Source: Pirellulaceae bacterium
GTDB taxonomy: Bacteria > Planctomycetota > Planctomycetia > Pirellulales > Pirellulaceae
Direction of reading: 5' to 3'
NCBI GenBank assembly: GCA_022448645.1
Contig: JAKVBZ010000012.1
Span: forward strand, 36,872-98,926
DNA: 62,055 bases
The translations under genes were made by a program, and so were the position numbers. Positions 17,686-26,661 of the stretch are shown here, one piece after another; positions within the stretch are counted from its first letter, which is position 1; every line of letters begins with the position of its first letter. The notes beneath the pieces were generated by a model, which did not search any database, was not told where the DNA came from, and saw nothing but the letters and a program-made list of their open reading frames with translations.

Positions 17686-17913
17686 ATGGATCGCGAGTTC
17701 TTCGAAACGCGTGCCAAATTGTTGGAGTTGGCAGCGGCCCTCGATCGCTTAGACCGAGCCGAAGGCTCAGTCTCTAACGATGCTCGCACACAAGATATTC
17801 AACAAGCCTTATCCGTGTTGTCGGGAGATCAGCCAGACCGCGCTGAACGTATACAACTTATTTTCTCTTTGCCCTATGAAGAAAATTGGCGAGAGCAATT
17901 TGGATTGATGTGA
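17686..17913 (+). CDS. Small conserved-looking helical protein
   Basis: The 75-residue product (85 if the ATG at 17656 is used) begins MDREFFETRAKLLELAAALDRLDRAEG. It is predicted to be entirely helical, ending SLPYEENWREQFGLM. A GAG precedes the chosen ATG at about 5 nt; the earlier ATG has no ribosome binding site. The gene lies 82 bp upstream of the TatD-like hydrolase on the same strand and so is probably in its operon. The position matches that of EboA in Ebo clusters, but I see no sequence evidence that it is EboA. Confidence 0.6.
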   Translation: MDREFFETRAKLLELAAALDRLDRAEGSVSNDARTQDIQQALSVLSGDQPDRAERIQLIFSLPYEENWREQFGLM

Positions 17914-17995
17914 AAAGATGTTGGCGAGCGATGTGTTTAAGGGCGTCGCTTGATCCTTGGTTCCATTTTGCATTTTGGCAGAACAGTAGAGACCC

Positions 17996-18841
17996 ATGTA
18001 TTATATTGATCCCCACATTCACATGATTTCTCGAACGACGGACGATTATGAAACCTTGGCCCGCATGGGCTGTGTTGGAGTGAGCGAACCTGCCTTCTGG
18101 GCCGGGTTCGACCGAGGAAGCGTCGAAAGTTTTCGAGATTACTTTTTTCAGCTTACCGATTTTGAGCCGAAACGCGCCTCGCAGTCCGGGATCGATCACT
18201 ACACTTGGTTGTGCATTAATGCCAAGGAAGCAGAAAATGTCGAATTGTCTCGCGAAGTGTTGGCAATCATTCCGGAATTATTGGATCGACCGGGAGTACT
18301 GGGGATTGGCGAAATCGGGTTAAACAAAAACACCAAAAACGAATCGATTATTTTCCTCGAACATGTTGATTTGGCAATCGAGTACGGTCAGTCGATCTTG
18401 ATCCATACTCCCCATCTCGCTGACAAACGTCCCGGTACCAAAATGATCTTGGACATGCTGTGTAGCGACCAGCGTATCGATCGGGATCGAGTGCTGGTGG
18501 ACCACGTCGAAGAACATACAGTACGAGACGTATTGGAAGCTGGTTTTTGGGCAGGAATGACGTTGTATCCGGTGACGAAGTGTACGCCACAGCGAGCGGC
18601 TGATATTATCGAAATCTATGGGCCCGATCGTTTGTTGGTCAATTCGGCTGGTGACTGGGGACCGTCTAAGCCAACGGCCGTTCCGGATTTTATTATGGAA
18701 ATGCGACGCCGCGGCCACTCAGAAAAGTTGATTCGCAGAATCGTTCTGGAAAATCCGATTGAGTTCTTTCGACAAAGCCCCAATTTTCAGCCGCCCAGTC
18801 GAACCGAACCTTGGGAATCGATCACCCACGATGGCGTTTAG
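17996..18841 (+). CDS. TatD-like metal-dependent hydrolase (EboB-like)
   Basis: The 281-residue protein is an amidohydrolase-fold TIM barrel of the TatD type: HxH at His7/His9 (DPHIHM), Glu106 in GEIGLNK, His137 in LIHTPH, His170 in VDHVEEH and Asp220 in NSAGDWG, all expected metal/catalytic positions. TatD relatives are hydrolases or nucleases; the substrate is not readable here. The sequence differs from classical TatD (for example [14 protein letters not shown] near the N-terminus). Its neighbours, a UbiA-type prenyltransferase and a sugar-isomerase-type TIM barrel, match the gene set of the Ebo cluster, in which the TatD-like member is EboB. That cluster has been tied to movement of a scytonemin precursor to the periplasm in cyanobacteria. 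Convergent with the UbiA gene. Confidence 0.75.
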   Translation: MYYIDPHIHMISRTTDDYETLARMGCVGVSEPAFWAGFDRGSVESFRDYFFQLTDFEPKRASQSGIDHYTWLCINAKEAENVELSREVLAIIPELLDRPGVLGIGEIGLNKNTKNESIIFLEHVDLAIEYGQSILIHTPHLADKRPGTKMILDMLCSDQRIDRDRVLVDHVEEHTVRDVLEAGFWAGMTLYPVTKCTPQRAADIIEIYGPDRLLVNSAGDWGPSKPTAVPDFIMEMRRRGHSEKLIRRIVLENPIEFFRQSPNFQPPSRTEPWESITHDGV

Positions 18842-18920
18842 CAGCGTGCTGCCGACTAATCTAAATACTGCAAGTGGGCCGGGCCGAGGTCGCCTTAGAC
18901 GTTGTCGTGAAATACCCAAG

Positions 18921-19877
18921 CTAGGTGCTGGCGATCCAGCGCCCGAGCAAAACGTTGGGGATTAATAACGCCAGAATTCCCACCGAATATGCCGCGTTCG
19001 AAATGGCTAAGGCGATGGTGGCGTCCAGAATGATCAACGACATTAAGCAAGTTTTGACGGCCACTTGGACATTGGCCGGCTCCGGAGACGCGATGCAACG
19101 AAGGCAACGCCAGCCAATGATCGCACCTAGGCAATAGGTTAGCAATGGCATGCGTGGTGTGTAGACAGAAAACATGTCTGGCGGTAACCAGCGAGGGAAA
19201 TTGGCCAACAGGATGATTCCTGTTCCCATAACGATGGTGGCGAATAACAGTCTTCCACGATGGCTCTCTTGAGCTTCTGTTTGAGCAAATAGAGTTACTC
19301 CGGCGATGTAGATTCCTATGGCGCCAGCTGCGGCCAACTGTGCCCTCGTGAACCAGTGATCCCCGGTACTACTTGCCGGTGCCGAGACCGTTGCCACGCT
19401 AACGCCCAGCAGGATATTCAGACAGCGGCAAGCTCCCATGCAGAGTGGGCCAGCGATGGTGACCTTTAGCCAACGATCGTATGCCACGATGCAAACGGCC
19501 AATATGGTTGCGACGATTCCGGTGCGCCACGCAAAGAAAAAAGGGACGTCCTCATTGGCCGAAAAGATCAATCCCGTTGGCCACGCCAGCAACACTCCAA
19601 CACCCAGCAATAAGTAGCCCAAGCGTCCTGCCCAGGCTAAATCGATAGCACCGCTAGGCAGCGGGCGGTGCGGCCTTTCCCGGCGATCCTGTTCCAAATC
19701 GTAGTAGTCATTGAGCACCATTCCTGCGGTGTATAGAAGGCAGGAACACACGATCAAGGGTAGTAAGGCATACGAATGATTGAATGTTCCATGCGCCAGC
19801 AGAAACCCTGCCACGATGTCGGCAATGACCGAGGCCAGATTCGGAATGCGAAACAGTTGCAGGTAAGCTTTCAGCAT
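18921..19877 (-). CDS. UbiA-family prenyltransferase (EboC-like)
   Basis: This 318-residue polytopic membrane protein of the UbiA superfamily has about eight to nine transmembrane helices. The first Asp-rich motif is NDYYDLEQDRRERPHRPLPSG (about residues 57-77), and a second site carries AYDRWLK. UbiA enzymes transfer a prenyl chain from an allylic diphosphate to an aromatic or sugar-like acceptor in the membrane. Lack of menaquinone, ubiquinone or heme neighbours argues against MenA/UbiA/CtaB. The context with TatD-like and TIM-barrel genes suggests EboC. Its start overlaps the TIM-barrel stop by 7 bp, placing it last in a five-gene minus-strand operon with an ABC exporter. Confidence 0.82.
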   Translation of the reverse strand: MLKAYLQLFRIPNLASVIADIVAGFLLAHGTFNHSYALLPLIVCSCLLYTAGMVLNDYYDLEQDRRERPHRPLPSGAIDLAWAGRLGYLLLGVGVLLAWPTGLIFSANEDVPFFFAWRTGIVATILAVCIVAYDRWLKVTIAGPLCMGACRCLNILLGVSVATVSAPASSTGDHWFTRAQLAAAGAIGIYIAGVTLFAQTEAQESHRGRLLFATIVMGTGIILLANFPRWLPPDMFSVYTPRMPLLTYCLGAIIGWRCLRCIASPEPANVQVAVKTCLMSLIILDATIALAISNAAYSVGILALLIPNVLLGRWIAST

Positions 19878-20716
19878 GTCGAAATGAGCTCACTAAGAAA
19901 CTGATGCGCTTCCCGTGCTGCATCGTCTGGGTTCTCGATGTAGGGATACAATTCCACGGTGAGCCAACCGTCGTAACCGGTTTTTGCAATGGCAGCAATG
20001 GTGGCCGCAAAATCGATGGCTCCATGACCGGGAATCAAGTGCTGATGCACACGAGACTCGGCGATGTCTTCGAAATGATAGTGCACGGTGTGTGCGGACA
20101 TTCGCTCCACCCAATCTTGTGGATCTTCAGACACGCAATAAGCGTGACCAATATCAAAGTTGAGTCCGATCCATGGAGAATCGATGCGGCCAGCGAATTC
20201 CAAATATTGATCGAATCGCTCGATCATGAGTTCCGGTTCTGGTTCGATTAACAGTCGTACCTCTTGTTGCTCGGCGATTTCGACGCAAGGCATCAGCTCG
20301 TCGTAAAAGATGGCGGCAGCGCTTTCCCAGTCTTGTTCTGGCGTCAGTAGGCCTCCCGGTTCCGTCGTCACTGTAGGAGCTCCGATTTCTGCAGCCAATA
20401 CGAGGGCCCGCTTGGTATGCTCCCGACGAATCGCTCGATAGTGAGGATCGGGATCTGTCCAGCCAGGGTGCCAATACGGTTGTCGCGGATCCGCCACCGC
20501 ATTCATCATGAACGCGTTGACGTTGGAGATTTCAAGGTCGTGTTGTTCTAGATGAGAGCGAATGGATTCTTTGCGTTCCGGAAGCAGGTTCGCCGGCCAT
20601 GCGTGAGGTACGTCGGCTAGGACTTCAATGCCACGGTACCCCAGTTGGGCGATTTTTTTAATCGTATCCTCGATCGAGAAGTGCATGTAGGCGTTGCTAC
20701 TAAAAGCGAGCTTCAT
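19871..20716 (-). CDS. Sugar phosphate isomerase/epimerase-type TIM barrel
   Basis: The 281-residue protein belongs to the xylose isomerase-like / AP endonuclease 2 fold. Likely metal ligands are Glu158 (LLIEPEPE), Asp188 and His191 (NFDIGHAYC), His214 (HYHFED), His231 (PGHGAIDF) and Glu255 (TVELYPY). Family members isomerise or epimerise sugars, inosose or related polyols; the substrate is not determined. It overlaps the UbiA-like gene by 7 bp and follows the ABC permease by 34 bp. Co-operation in making or handling an exported prenyl-linked or polyol metabolite is an inference from context. It is shorter than typical EboE proteins, so that name is not applied. Confidence 0.8.
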   Translation of the reverse strand: MKLAFSSNAYMHFSIEDTIKKIAQLGYRGIEVLADVPHAWPANLLPERKESIRSHLEQHDLEISNVNAFMMNAVADPRQPYWHPGWTDPDPHYRAIRREHTKRALVLAAEIGAPTVTTEPGGLLTPEQDWESAAAIFYDELMPCVEIAEQQEVRLLIEPEPELMIERFDQYLEFAGRIDSPWIGLNFDIGHAYCVSEDPQDWVERMSAHTVHYHFEDIAESRVHQHLIPGHGAIDFAATIAAIAKTGYDGWLTVELYPYIENPDDAAREAHQFLSELISTC

Positions 20717-20750
20717 GGAGACACCTTTTTGTCGTGTTTGAAAATGCCAG

Positions 20751-21623
20751 TCAACTACTGGCGCTGCGATAGCTTAGTAATGCTTTCGAAAAAACGAATC
20801 GTGACAATAACAGACATGCTATGGTGGCCACTACCGCATAACCAGCCAATGGCCATTCCCACCAAGGTGATTCGTCTAACATTCTTAAAGGCTGAGCCAG
20901 CAAACGGGCCGGTACATTGATTACGATCAGGATGGGTACCACAAAGGTAAACAATCCCCACAGCGACCAGCCCCACGAGCCTTGCGCATAGATCTCCATC
21001 GGATATCGAGAAAAATTGGTGATGTAAAACCAGAAATCATATAAGCTTTGGTTTCTCCCCAGCCAAATGCTTGTCGCCGCCAACGCGATCATCAGGCTGT
21101 AAAGGATGGCGAGGCCACAGCAGATGTAAAATAGGTATAAGAATACCATGGTGGAACTCAGGTGTAGCGGATGTACTTCTTGACGACAAAGCTTCATCAA
21201 GCTGTATATCAATAAGATCACTCCCATGAAAAAGTTTGCCAACGCCGACCAGTCGACTTTGGCAAACGAAATCAAAAACTGGGTATCGATCGGTTTCAGT
21301 AAGGCAAAATCGAGATTGCCAGTACGAATCAATTCGCTGAATTCTTGAGCATTCGGCATGAAGAACGCTTGTACGAGACTAAACACGATCCAGGTGGTAG
21401 CCAAAAATACAAAGAACTCATACTGTTCCCAACCACTTTCCTTCGCCAGTGGCCGGCGCTGCAAGTGGTGGAAAATGATGAGATAAAAACCGAGATTCAT
21501 CAACGTCCAAGAGATTGACGAAAGGCACTGGAGCGTAAAGTTGACACGAAACGTCATGTCCCGCACCAGGCTGTTGCGCGAAAACGTCAAAAACACTTGT
21601 AGGTAAGAAGGGTGGTCAGTCAC
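20751..21623 (-). CDS. ABC-2 family transporter permease (second subunit)
   Basis: The 290-residue protein has six predicted membrane helices. It fits the ABC-2 export permeases of the former DUF990 group (ABC2_membrane_6), which come as two unequal permeases with one ATPase. The amphipathic N-terminus (FLTFSRNSLVRDMTFRVNF) before TM1 is typical of the group, as is the MPNAQEFSELIRTGNLDFALLKPID stretch (about 90-115). It likely forms a heterodimeric exporter with the product of 21657. It lies 33 bp after that gene and 34 bp before the TIM-barrel gene in the same operon. Substrate unknown. Confidence 0.82.
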   Translation of the reverse strand: MTDHPSYLQVFLTFSRNSLVRDMTFRVNFTLQCLSSISWTLMNLGFYLIIFHHLQRRPLAKESGWEQYEFFVFLATTWIVFSLVQAFFMPNAQEFSELIRTGNLDFALLKPIDTQFLISFAKVDWSALANFFMGVILLIYSLMKLCRQEVHPLHLSSTMVFLYLFYICCGLAILYSLMIALAATSIWLGRNQSLYDFWFYITNFSRYPMEIYAQGSWGWSLWGLFTFVVPILIVINVPARLLAQPLRMLDESPWWEWPLAGYAVVATIACLLLSRFVFSKALLSYRSASS

Positions 21624-21656
21624 GTGATCATTCGTTGTTGCGAAAATCCGAAGTGC

Positions 21657-22499
21657 TTAGCCTCCGAAACCGCTGTATCGTCGAGTCCCTCGGATCCATA
21701 GGATGCGGCTGAACACAATGAAGAACAACAGCCAACTAGCTTCGATGCAAAGTTCACGAACCAGTTCACTAGGGTCGATTTTCCCCAGAAATATGGCTGC
21801 TGGGAAGTATGCCAGGTATTTGAGTGGTAGTAAATCGACGGCTTGATGCCACGGTTCGGGTAACATGTCCAATGGGAACATGTGACCCGATAAGAAAAAA
21901 CTAAACAGCATGTAGATAAACAATAGCGAGCTGACTTCCAGGAACCAAAATCCAATCAATCCAATGGAAATTTCCAAGAAGTATCCTAGCAAAAATCCCA
22001 GGATCAGTGAGCAGACAAAAGCGGCCATCACGTTGGCTGGTGGCCATCCATTGGCAAAAAAATCACGGCAGACGAAAAATACAAAAGCAAACGGTAAAAA
22101 TGCTACGGAATAATACGCCAGTTTGTGAGCAATGCGGCTCAACAGAAGAAAGCCGATCATGTCCACCGGCTGGATGAGAAATTTTTTGACTTCTCCGTCT
22201 CGCACTTGCCGGGCAACTCCAGATGCCAGACCTGGCATACTCGAAAAGGCCCGCCCCATCATGGTTAGCAAATAGTATGCAACCATGTCAGCATACGTGT
22301 ACTCAATGACGCCTCCCGATTCGGTATGGATCGTGACGTTCCTGCCCAGAGATTGAAATATCGCCTGCCACAAGAAAATCTGCGTGATGATCGGCAGGAA
22401 TCGCATTAGCGTGCCCAGAGCGAAATCGCCGCGATATACCAACCGTTCTTCGAGTGCAATGCGAAGAATAATCCACCAGGTGACAATGCGTTCGTTCAT
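21657..22499 (-). CDS. ABC-2 family transporter permease (first subunit)
   Basis: This 280-residue protein has six predicted membrane helices. The N-terminal amphipathic segment and the RQVRDGEVKKFLIQPVDMIGF motif (about 92-112) correspond to the cytosolic coupling region of DUF990-type ABC-2 permeases and parallel the motif in its partner at 20751. It starts 11 bp after the ATPase gene. The pair is expected to export a lipid, polysaccharide, antibiotic-like or other hydrophobic substrate; the UbiA-like neighbour points to a prenyl-linked one, but this is inference. Confidence 0.82.
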   Translation of the reverse strand: MNERIVTWWIILRIALEERLVYRGDFALGTLMRFLPIITQIFLWQAIFQSLGRNVTIHTESGGVIEYTYADMVAYYLLTMMGRAFSSMPGLASGVARQVRDGEVKKFLIQPVDMIGFLLLSRIAHKLAYYSVAFLPFAFVFFVCRDFFANGWPPANVMAAFVCSLILGFLLGYFLEISIGLIGFWFLEVSSLLFIYMLFSFFLSGHMFPLDMLPEPWHQAVDLLPLKYLAYFPAAIFLGKIDPSELVRELCIEASWLLFFIVFSRILWIRGTRRYSGFGG

Positions 22500-22510
22500 G
22501 GCAAATGTCT

Positions 22511-23506
22511 TTACGTGGCTGACGCGGCCACGGTCAAGGAGGAAAAGACTTCGGCAATCACGTCTTCCAGCGGAGGATCCTCGACGCTCACGTCCTCCAC
22601 GGCGTGATTCGCCAGAAGTTTCGCTAGCGCCTCGGTGACGTCGGCTCGAGCAATCTTCAGCTTGGCTTTTGGATCCATCACTTCGAGCACTTCACCGTAA
22701 CTCGCCAAGTCTTCGGGCATCCGGTCTTCCGAAAAAGCCAACGTCACAATTTTGTGACCGCTAAATTGGTCCACAATGCCTGAAAGGGAACCGTCGTACT
22801 CGATGCGCCCTTGAGCGATGACGACCACTCGGTGACAAAGCGCCGCGACGTCCTTCATATAGTGGCTGGTCAGCAGAATGGTAACCTGTCTTTCCTGCTG
22901 ATATTGTTTTAGGAATTTCTGGATGCTGTGTTGAGCCACCACGTCCAGACCGATCGTCGGTTCGTCGAGGAATAAGACGTCGGGCGAGTGCAAGAGGGCT
23001 GCGATCAATTCCATTTTCATGCGTTCGCCCAATGACAACTCGCGCACGGGTTGACCAAGCAGGTCGTGCACGCCCAGTAGCTGAGTCAGCTCGTCGAGAG
23101 TGCGATGGAAGTCAGGCAGCGGAATGCGGTAAATCTGTTGGTGCAGGCGGAAGGATTCGTTGGCGGGTAAATCCCACCACAGTTGGTTTTTCTGTCCCAT
23201 CACCAGTGCAAAGCGACGACGGTAGTCGTTGTCCCGCTTCCACGGTACGTGGCCCAGTACCTTGGCCGTACCGTCCGTGGGATTAATGACGCCAGATAAC
23301 AACTTCAATGTCGTTGTCTTTCCGGCTCCGTTTGGCCCCAGAAAAGCCACAAATTCTCCGCGCTCTACCTCCAGATTGATGGCTCGGACCGCTTCTACGT
23401 GCCGATATTTACGGTGAAAAAGACCGCGCAAGGACGCAAATAATCCTTCATTTTTCTGGTAGACACGGTAAGTCTTTGTGAGGTTTTGTATTTCAATGAT
23501 GGGCAT
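22511..23506 (-). CDS. ABC transporter ATP-binding protein
   Basis: The 331-residue protein carries Walker A GPNGAGKTTTLK (about residues 57-68), the signature LSLGERMKMEL, Walker B VLFLDEPTIGLD and the H-loop LLTSHYMKD. The N-terminal insert (NEGLFASLRGLFHRKYRHVEAV) and a C-terminal domain are typical of the ATPases paired with DUF990-type ABC-2 permeases. The ATG at 23506 (MPIIEIQNLTKTYRV) starts the domain properly; the upstream ATG at 23539 adds a non-conserved peptide. It energises the two permeases encoded directly downstream and is the first gene of the five-gene operon reaching to 18921. Confidence 0.92.
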   Translation of the reverse strand: MPIIEIQNLTKTYRVYQKNEGLFASLRGLFHRKYRHVEAVRAINLEVERGEFVAFLGPNGAGKTTTLKLLSGVINPTDGTAKVLGHVPWKRDNDYRRRFALVMGQKNQLWWDLPANESFRLHQQIYRIPLPDFHRTLDELTQLLGVHDLLGQPVRELSLGERMKMELIAALLHSPDVLFLDEPTIGLDVVAQHSIQKFLKQYQQERQVTILLTSHYMKDVAALCHRVVVIAQGRIEYDGSLSGIVDQFSGHKIVTLAFSEDRMPEDLASYGEVLEVMDPKAKLKIARADVTEALAKLLANHAVEDVSVEDPPLEDVIAEVFSSLTVAASAT

Positions 23507-23638
23507 GACAGGCCGATTATAGTGTAGCCAGACGTTCACGATAGCCTGCTTACTCGATCGCCGCTGTCAATCGTTTGGGGATTTTTTCTTCTGCAACCTT
23601 CCTCAGGGGCCTGAATGCTCTGCAAACGAACATTTACA

Positions 23639-23667
23639 TTGTCGCCTGGAGGGCGTTCAGATATAAT
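23639..23667 (+). promoter_or_regulatory. Sigma-70-type promoter for ispF
   Basis: TTGTCG (23639-23644, 4 of 6 matches) and a perfect TATAAT (23662-23667) are spaced by 17 bp. The expected start of transcription, about 23673-23675, is only 5-7 nt before the ispF ATG at 23680, implying a nearly leaderless mRNA. Confidence 0.55.
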
Positions 23668-23679
23668 CCTGCGCCTGTC

Positions 23680-24186
23680 ATGACACCTAAGTTAACGGAG
23701 GATAATACCACGATTCGCGTAGGCATCGGTCACGACACCCATCGGCTTGACGACGGTGGTCCACTGTTGCTAGGCGGGGTAGAGATTCCGTACGACCGGC
23801 ATTTGGTAGGACACTCCGATGCCGATGTCTTGCTCCACGCAGTTACGGATGCTCTGTTAGGCGCGGCTGCGCTGGGAGACATCGGAGACATGTTTCCTGA
23901 TGACGACGAGTCCCACCGCGGACGGGATTCGGCGGACATGTTGCGGAAAGCATTGGAGCGTGTGAGGTCCAACGGATTTGAAATCGAGAACATTGACTGT
24001 ATCGTGTTCGCTCAACGGCCAAAACTGAAGGACTTCAAACTGGCAATCCAACAACGGGTCGCCGAGATCTTGAAGGTAGCTACAACGTCCGTTGGATTGA
24101 AAGCGAAAACGGGTGAGAATTCTGGTCCGGTCGGTCGAGAAGAAGTCATGATGGCGCAGTGTGTGGTGCTGCTACGGAAATTGTGA
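23680..24186 (+). CDS. ispF: 2-C-methyl-D-erythritol 2,4-cyclodiphosphate synthase
   Basis: IspF makes MEcPP in the non-mevalonate isoprenoid pathway. From the ATG at 23680 it has 168 residues, close to the family length of about 160. It shows the metal site GIGHDTHRL (Asp and His), GHSDADVLLHAVTDALLGAAALGDIG, the FPD motif, and GLKAKTGE near the C-terminus. The longer frame from 23575 would add 35 non-conserved residues and would begin before the predicted promoter. No Shine-Dalgarno is visible, in line with a short leader. IPP-derived prenyl groups would also be the donor for the UbiA-like enzyme nearby, but no operon link exists. Confidence 0.95.
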   Translation: MTPKLTEDNTTIRVGIGHDTHRLDDGGPLLLGGVEIPYDRHLVGHSDADVLLHAVTDALLGAAALGDIGDMFPDDDESHRGRDSADMLRKALERVRSNGFEIENIDCIVFAQRPKLKDFKLAIQQRVAEILKVATTSVGLKAKTGENSGPVGREEVMMAQCVVLLRKL

Positions 24187-24356
24187 AGCGGTTGAAGCGA
24201 GCACCGTATTCCAGGAAGGTCAGGGACGGAGTGGGGGATGATGTCGTCGTGGTGAGTATGCAGCGTCGTCATCAGGAGGCCATGCAAGTAAACATACTAG
24301 TAAATAAGAACGGTTCTTGAAACTTTTTAACTCTGGTACTCAGGCAAGAATCTCCA

Positions 24357-26000
24357 ATGGCGACAACCATCGAACAACAACATTCGAAAACTATGGAACC
24401 TGTGACGTCCAATTTGCGAATCTACAACACGTTGACTCGGGAGAAAGAACCTTTCGAGCCAGTCATGCCCGGAAAAGTGGGCATCTATTTGTGTGGTCCC
24501 ACAGTTTACAAGGAAGCACATATTGGCCACATGGTTGGTCCTGTCATCTTTGATTGTATCAAACGCTATCTGACCTATTGTGGATACGAGGTGAATTGGG
24601 TCGTCAACATTACGGATGTGGACGATAAATTAATTGCGCAGTCCAATGAGCGAAACATTCCGATGCCACAAATCGCCACAGAAATGACGATGGACTACTG
24701 TGCAAATCTGTTGGCTCTTGGCGTCGATCAGATCTCACATATGCCACGAGCCACAGATAACATGGACGAGATCGTCCAATTCATTCGTGATTTGATGGAT
24801 CGCCAATTTGCATACGAAGTTGACGGAGATGTGTTTTTTGATGTGGCACGCGATCAAGAGTATGGCAAACTTAGCAACCGCCGAGCCGATGAACAGCAAG
24901 GCGAAGGTGGTGGGGCTGCTGTCAAAAAGCGTTCGCCCGGCGATTTTGCGCTATGGAAGTCGGCGAAACCAGGTGAGCCTAGTTGGTCGAGCCCATGGGG
25001 TGAAGGACGCCCCGGTTGGCATATCGAATGCTCGGCGATGAGTCACGGCATCTTGGGAGAAACGTTCGATATTCACGGGGGTGGATTGGATTTGATGTTT
25101 CCACATCATGAAAATGAGATCGCGCAGAGTGAATGTTATCATGGGAAGCCCATGGCTAAATATTGGGTGCACAACGGATTACTGAAGGCTGGCGAATCAG
25201 GAAAACTTGGTGGTCGTGCTGATCGGGAGCGTCAGCAGGCCGAATCAACGGCACCTGAGTCATCCGAAACGGCGGCCGCTGGCAAAATGAGTCGTTCCAA
25301 AGGGGCTGGCGGCTTGAGAAGCCTCATCGCACGCCACGGAGGTGACCGTATTCGTTTCTTCCTCTTGCGAACACATTATCGAAGCACCATTGTCTACAGC
25401 GAAGAAGCTATTGCTGAAGCAGGTACCGCCTTGGATAAATTCCTTACGTTTTTTGAACGGTATGAAAGGGTTGCAGGGAGAAGTTTTTATCTGGTCGCTG
25501 ACGGTGATGATGATCCGCGGTCTCTGATTGCAAGCAGACCTGAGGGTAAGCTGGAGCCAGCTAAGGATAAATTGCTCATAGAAGTGCAGCGTCTGCGCGA
25601 TGGATTCCTCGTCAAGATGGATGACGATTTCAATACGGGAGCCGCTACGAGTGATCTATTTCAGCTTCTGTCATTGTTGAATAAGTTTATCGATGATGAA
25701 CAACTCGAAGATGCCAAACAACGAACACCGGCGGCCATTGCGTCGTTTACTCGAGGTGTGGAAACTTTGCGAGAGCTGTCTGCGATCTTAGGGCTCTTCC
25801 TGAAGCCGCAAAAATCGGCAGGGCAAGGTGCTGACGAAACGATTTTGGACGACCTGATGAATCTGCTCATCGACTTGCGGAAAAACGCACGAACTCAAAA
25901 GGACTTTGCCACCGCAGATCAGATTCGAGATCAACTGACGGCTGCAGGAATTACGTTGGAAGATCGTAAAGACGGTACCGGTTGGAAACTGGAAAAGTAA
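24357..26000 (+). CDS. cysS: Cysteine-tRNA ligase
   Basis: This class I aminoacyl-tRNA synthetase of 547 residues has zinc ligands Cys46 (YLCGPTVY), Cys225 (HIECSAM), His250 and Glu254, the HIGH motif at 55-58 and KMSRS at 310-314. Between the catalytic domain and KMSKS there is an extra 30-residue polar stretch rich in Gly, Glu, Ser and Ala (about 278-309). The C-terminal helical anticodon domain ends [16 protein letters not shown]. coli CysS has 461 residues. The ATG at 24393 ([12 protein letters not shown]) is an alternative start; neither has a clear ribosome binding site. Confidence 0.95.
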   Translation: MATTIEQQHSKTMEPVTSNLRIYNTLTREKEPFEPVMPGKVGIYLCGPTVYKEAHIGHMVGPVIFDCIKRYLTYCGYEVNWVVNITDVDDKLIAQSNERNIPMPQIATEMTMDYCANLLALGVDQISHMPRATDNMDEIVQFIRDLMDRQFAYEVDGDVFFDVARDQEYGKLSNRRADEQQGEGGGAAVKKRSPGDFALWKSAKPGEPSWSSPWGEGRPGWHIECSAMSHGILGETFDIHGGGLDLMFPHHENEIAQSECYHGKPMAKYWVHNGLLKAGESGKLGGRADRERQQAESTAPESSETAAAGKMSRSKGAGGLRSLIARHGGDRIRFFLLRTHYRSTIVYSEEAIAEAGTALDKFLTFFERYERVAGRSFYLVADGDDDPRSLIASRPEGKLEPAKDKLLIEVQRLRDGFLVKMDDDFNTGAATSDLFQLLSLLNKFIDDEQLEDAKQRTPAAIASFTRGVETLRELSAILGLFLKPQKSAGQGADETILDDLMNLLIDLRKNARTQKDFATADQIRDQLTAAGITLEDRKDGTGWKLEK

Positions 26001-26142
26001 CGGTTTGGTCGAAATGTGCGATGGCCGTCTAAGGCCGTCGTTGAAATGGAAGTTGGGCGATCGACGGTCTTGGATGACCAGCGTATTAAATTTTAGTGCC
26101 ATGTCTTTGCGATCGTATGCAATGAGAATGTTGGGATGATGG

Positions 26143-26661
26143 ATGTCCACCAACGAAAATGGTGATCAGACACGACGTATTCTTGGAATCGACCCAGGTT
26201 TGAATGTCACTGGTTATGGTGTCATTGAGTCGTGTCGAGGTCGTGTTCGGTTACGTGAGGCTGGCATTGTACGCGGTTCCAGCGGGGCTTCGTTGGCGAC
26301 CCGGGTAAGTGAAATTCACACGGGAGTTGTGGATGTCATTGAGAATCTGCAGCCCGAAGTCGTGGCTATCGAAGAGTTGTTTTCTCACTACCAGCGTCCA
26401 AGAACGGCCATTCTTATGGGGCATGCGCGAGGCGTCATCTGTTTGGCCGCTGCACAGCGTGGCTTGCACGTAGAAAGCTATGCTGCCACCAAAGTGAAAA
26501 AACTGATCACTGGGAGTGGTCGAGCTCCCAAAACACAGGTGCAATTCGCTGTCACCCGTGAGTTACAGTTGACAGAGGTTCCTGAGCCGCATGACGTGAC
26601 CGATGCACTTGCCATTGCGCTCTGCCATCATTATTCCATGTCGAATGCCGTGCGCTTGTAA
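26143..26661 (+). CDS. ruvC: Crossover junction endodeoxyribonuclease RuvC
   Basis: RuvC cleaves Holliday junctions symmetrically. The 172-residue protein has the RNase H-like fold with acidic catalytic residues in GIDPGLNVTGYG, in VAIEELF and in HDVTDALAIALCH near the C-terminus. Length is normal. ruvA and ruvB are not adjacent, at least in this window. The start shown gives a short polar lead (MSTNENGDQTRR) before the first strand. A possible terminator follows at 26667-26716. Confidence 0.95.
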   Translation: MSTNENGDQTRRILGIDPGLNVTGYGVIESCRGRVRLREAGIVRGSSGASLATRVSEIHTGVVDVIENLQPEVVAIEELFSHYQRPRTAILMGHARGVICLAAAQRGLHVESYAATKVKKLITGSGRAPKTQVQFAVTRELQLTEVPEPHDVTDALAIALCHHYSMSNAVRL

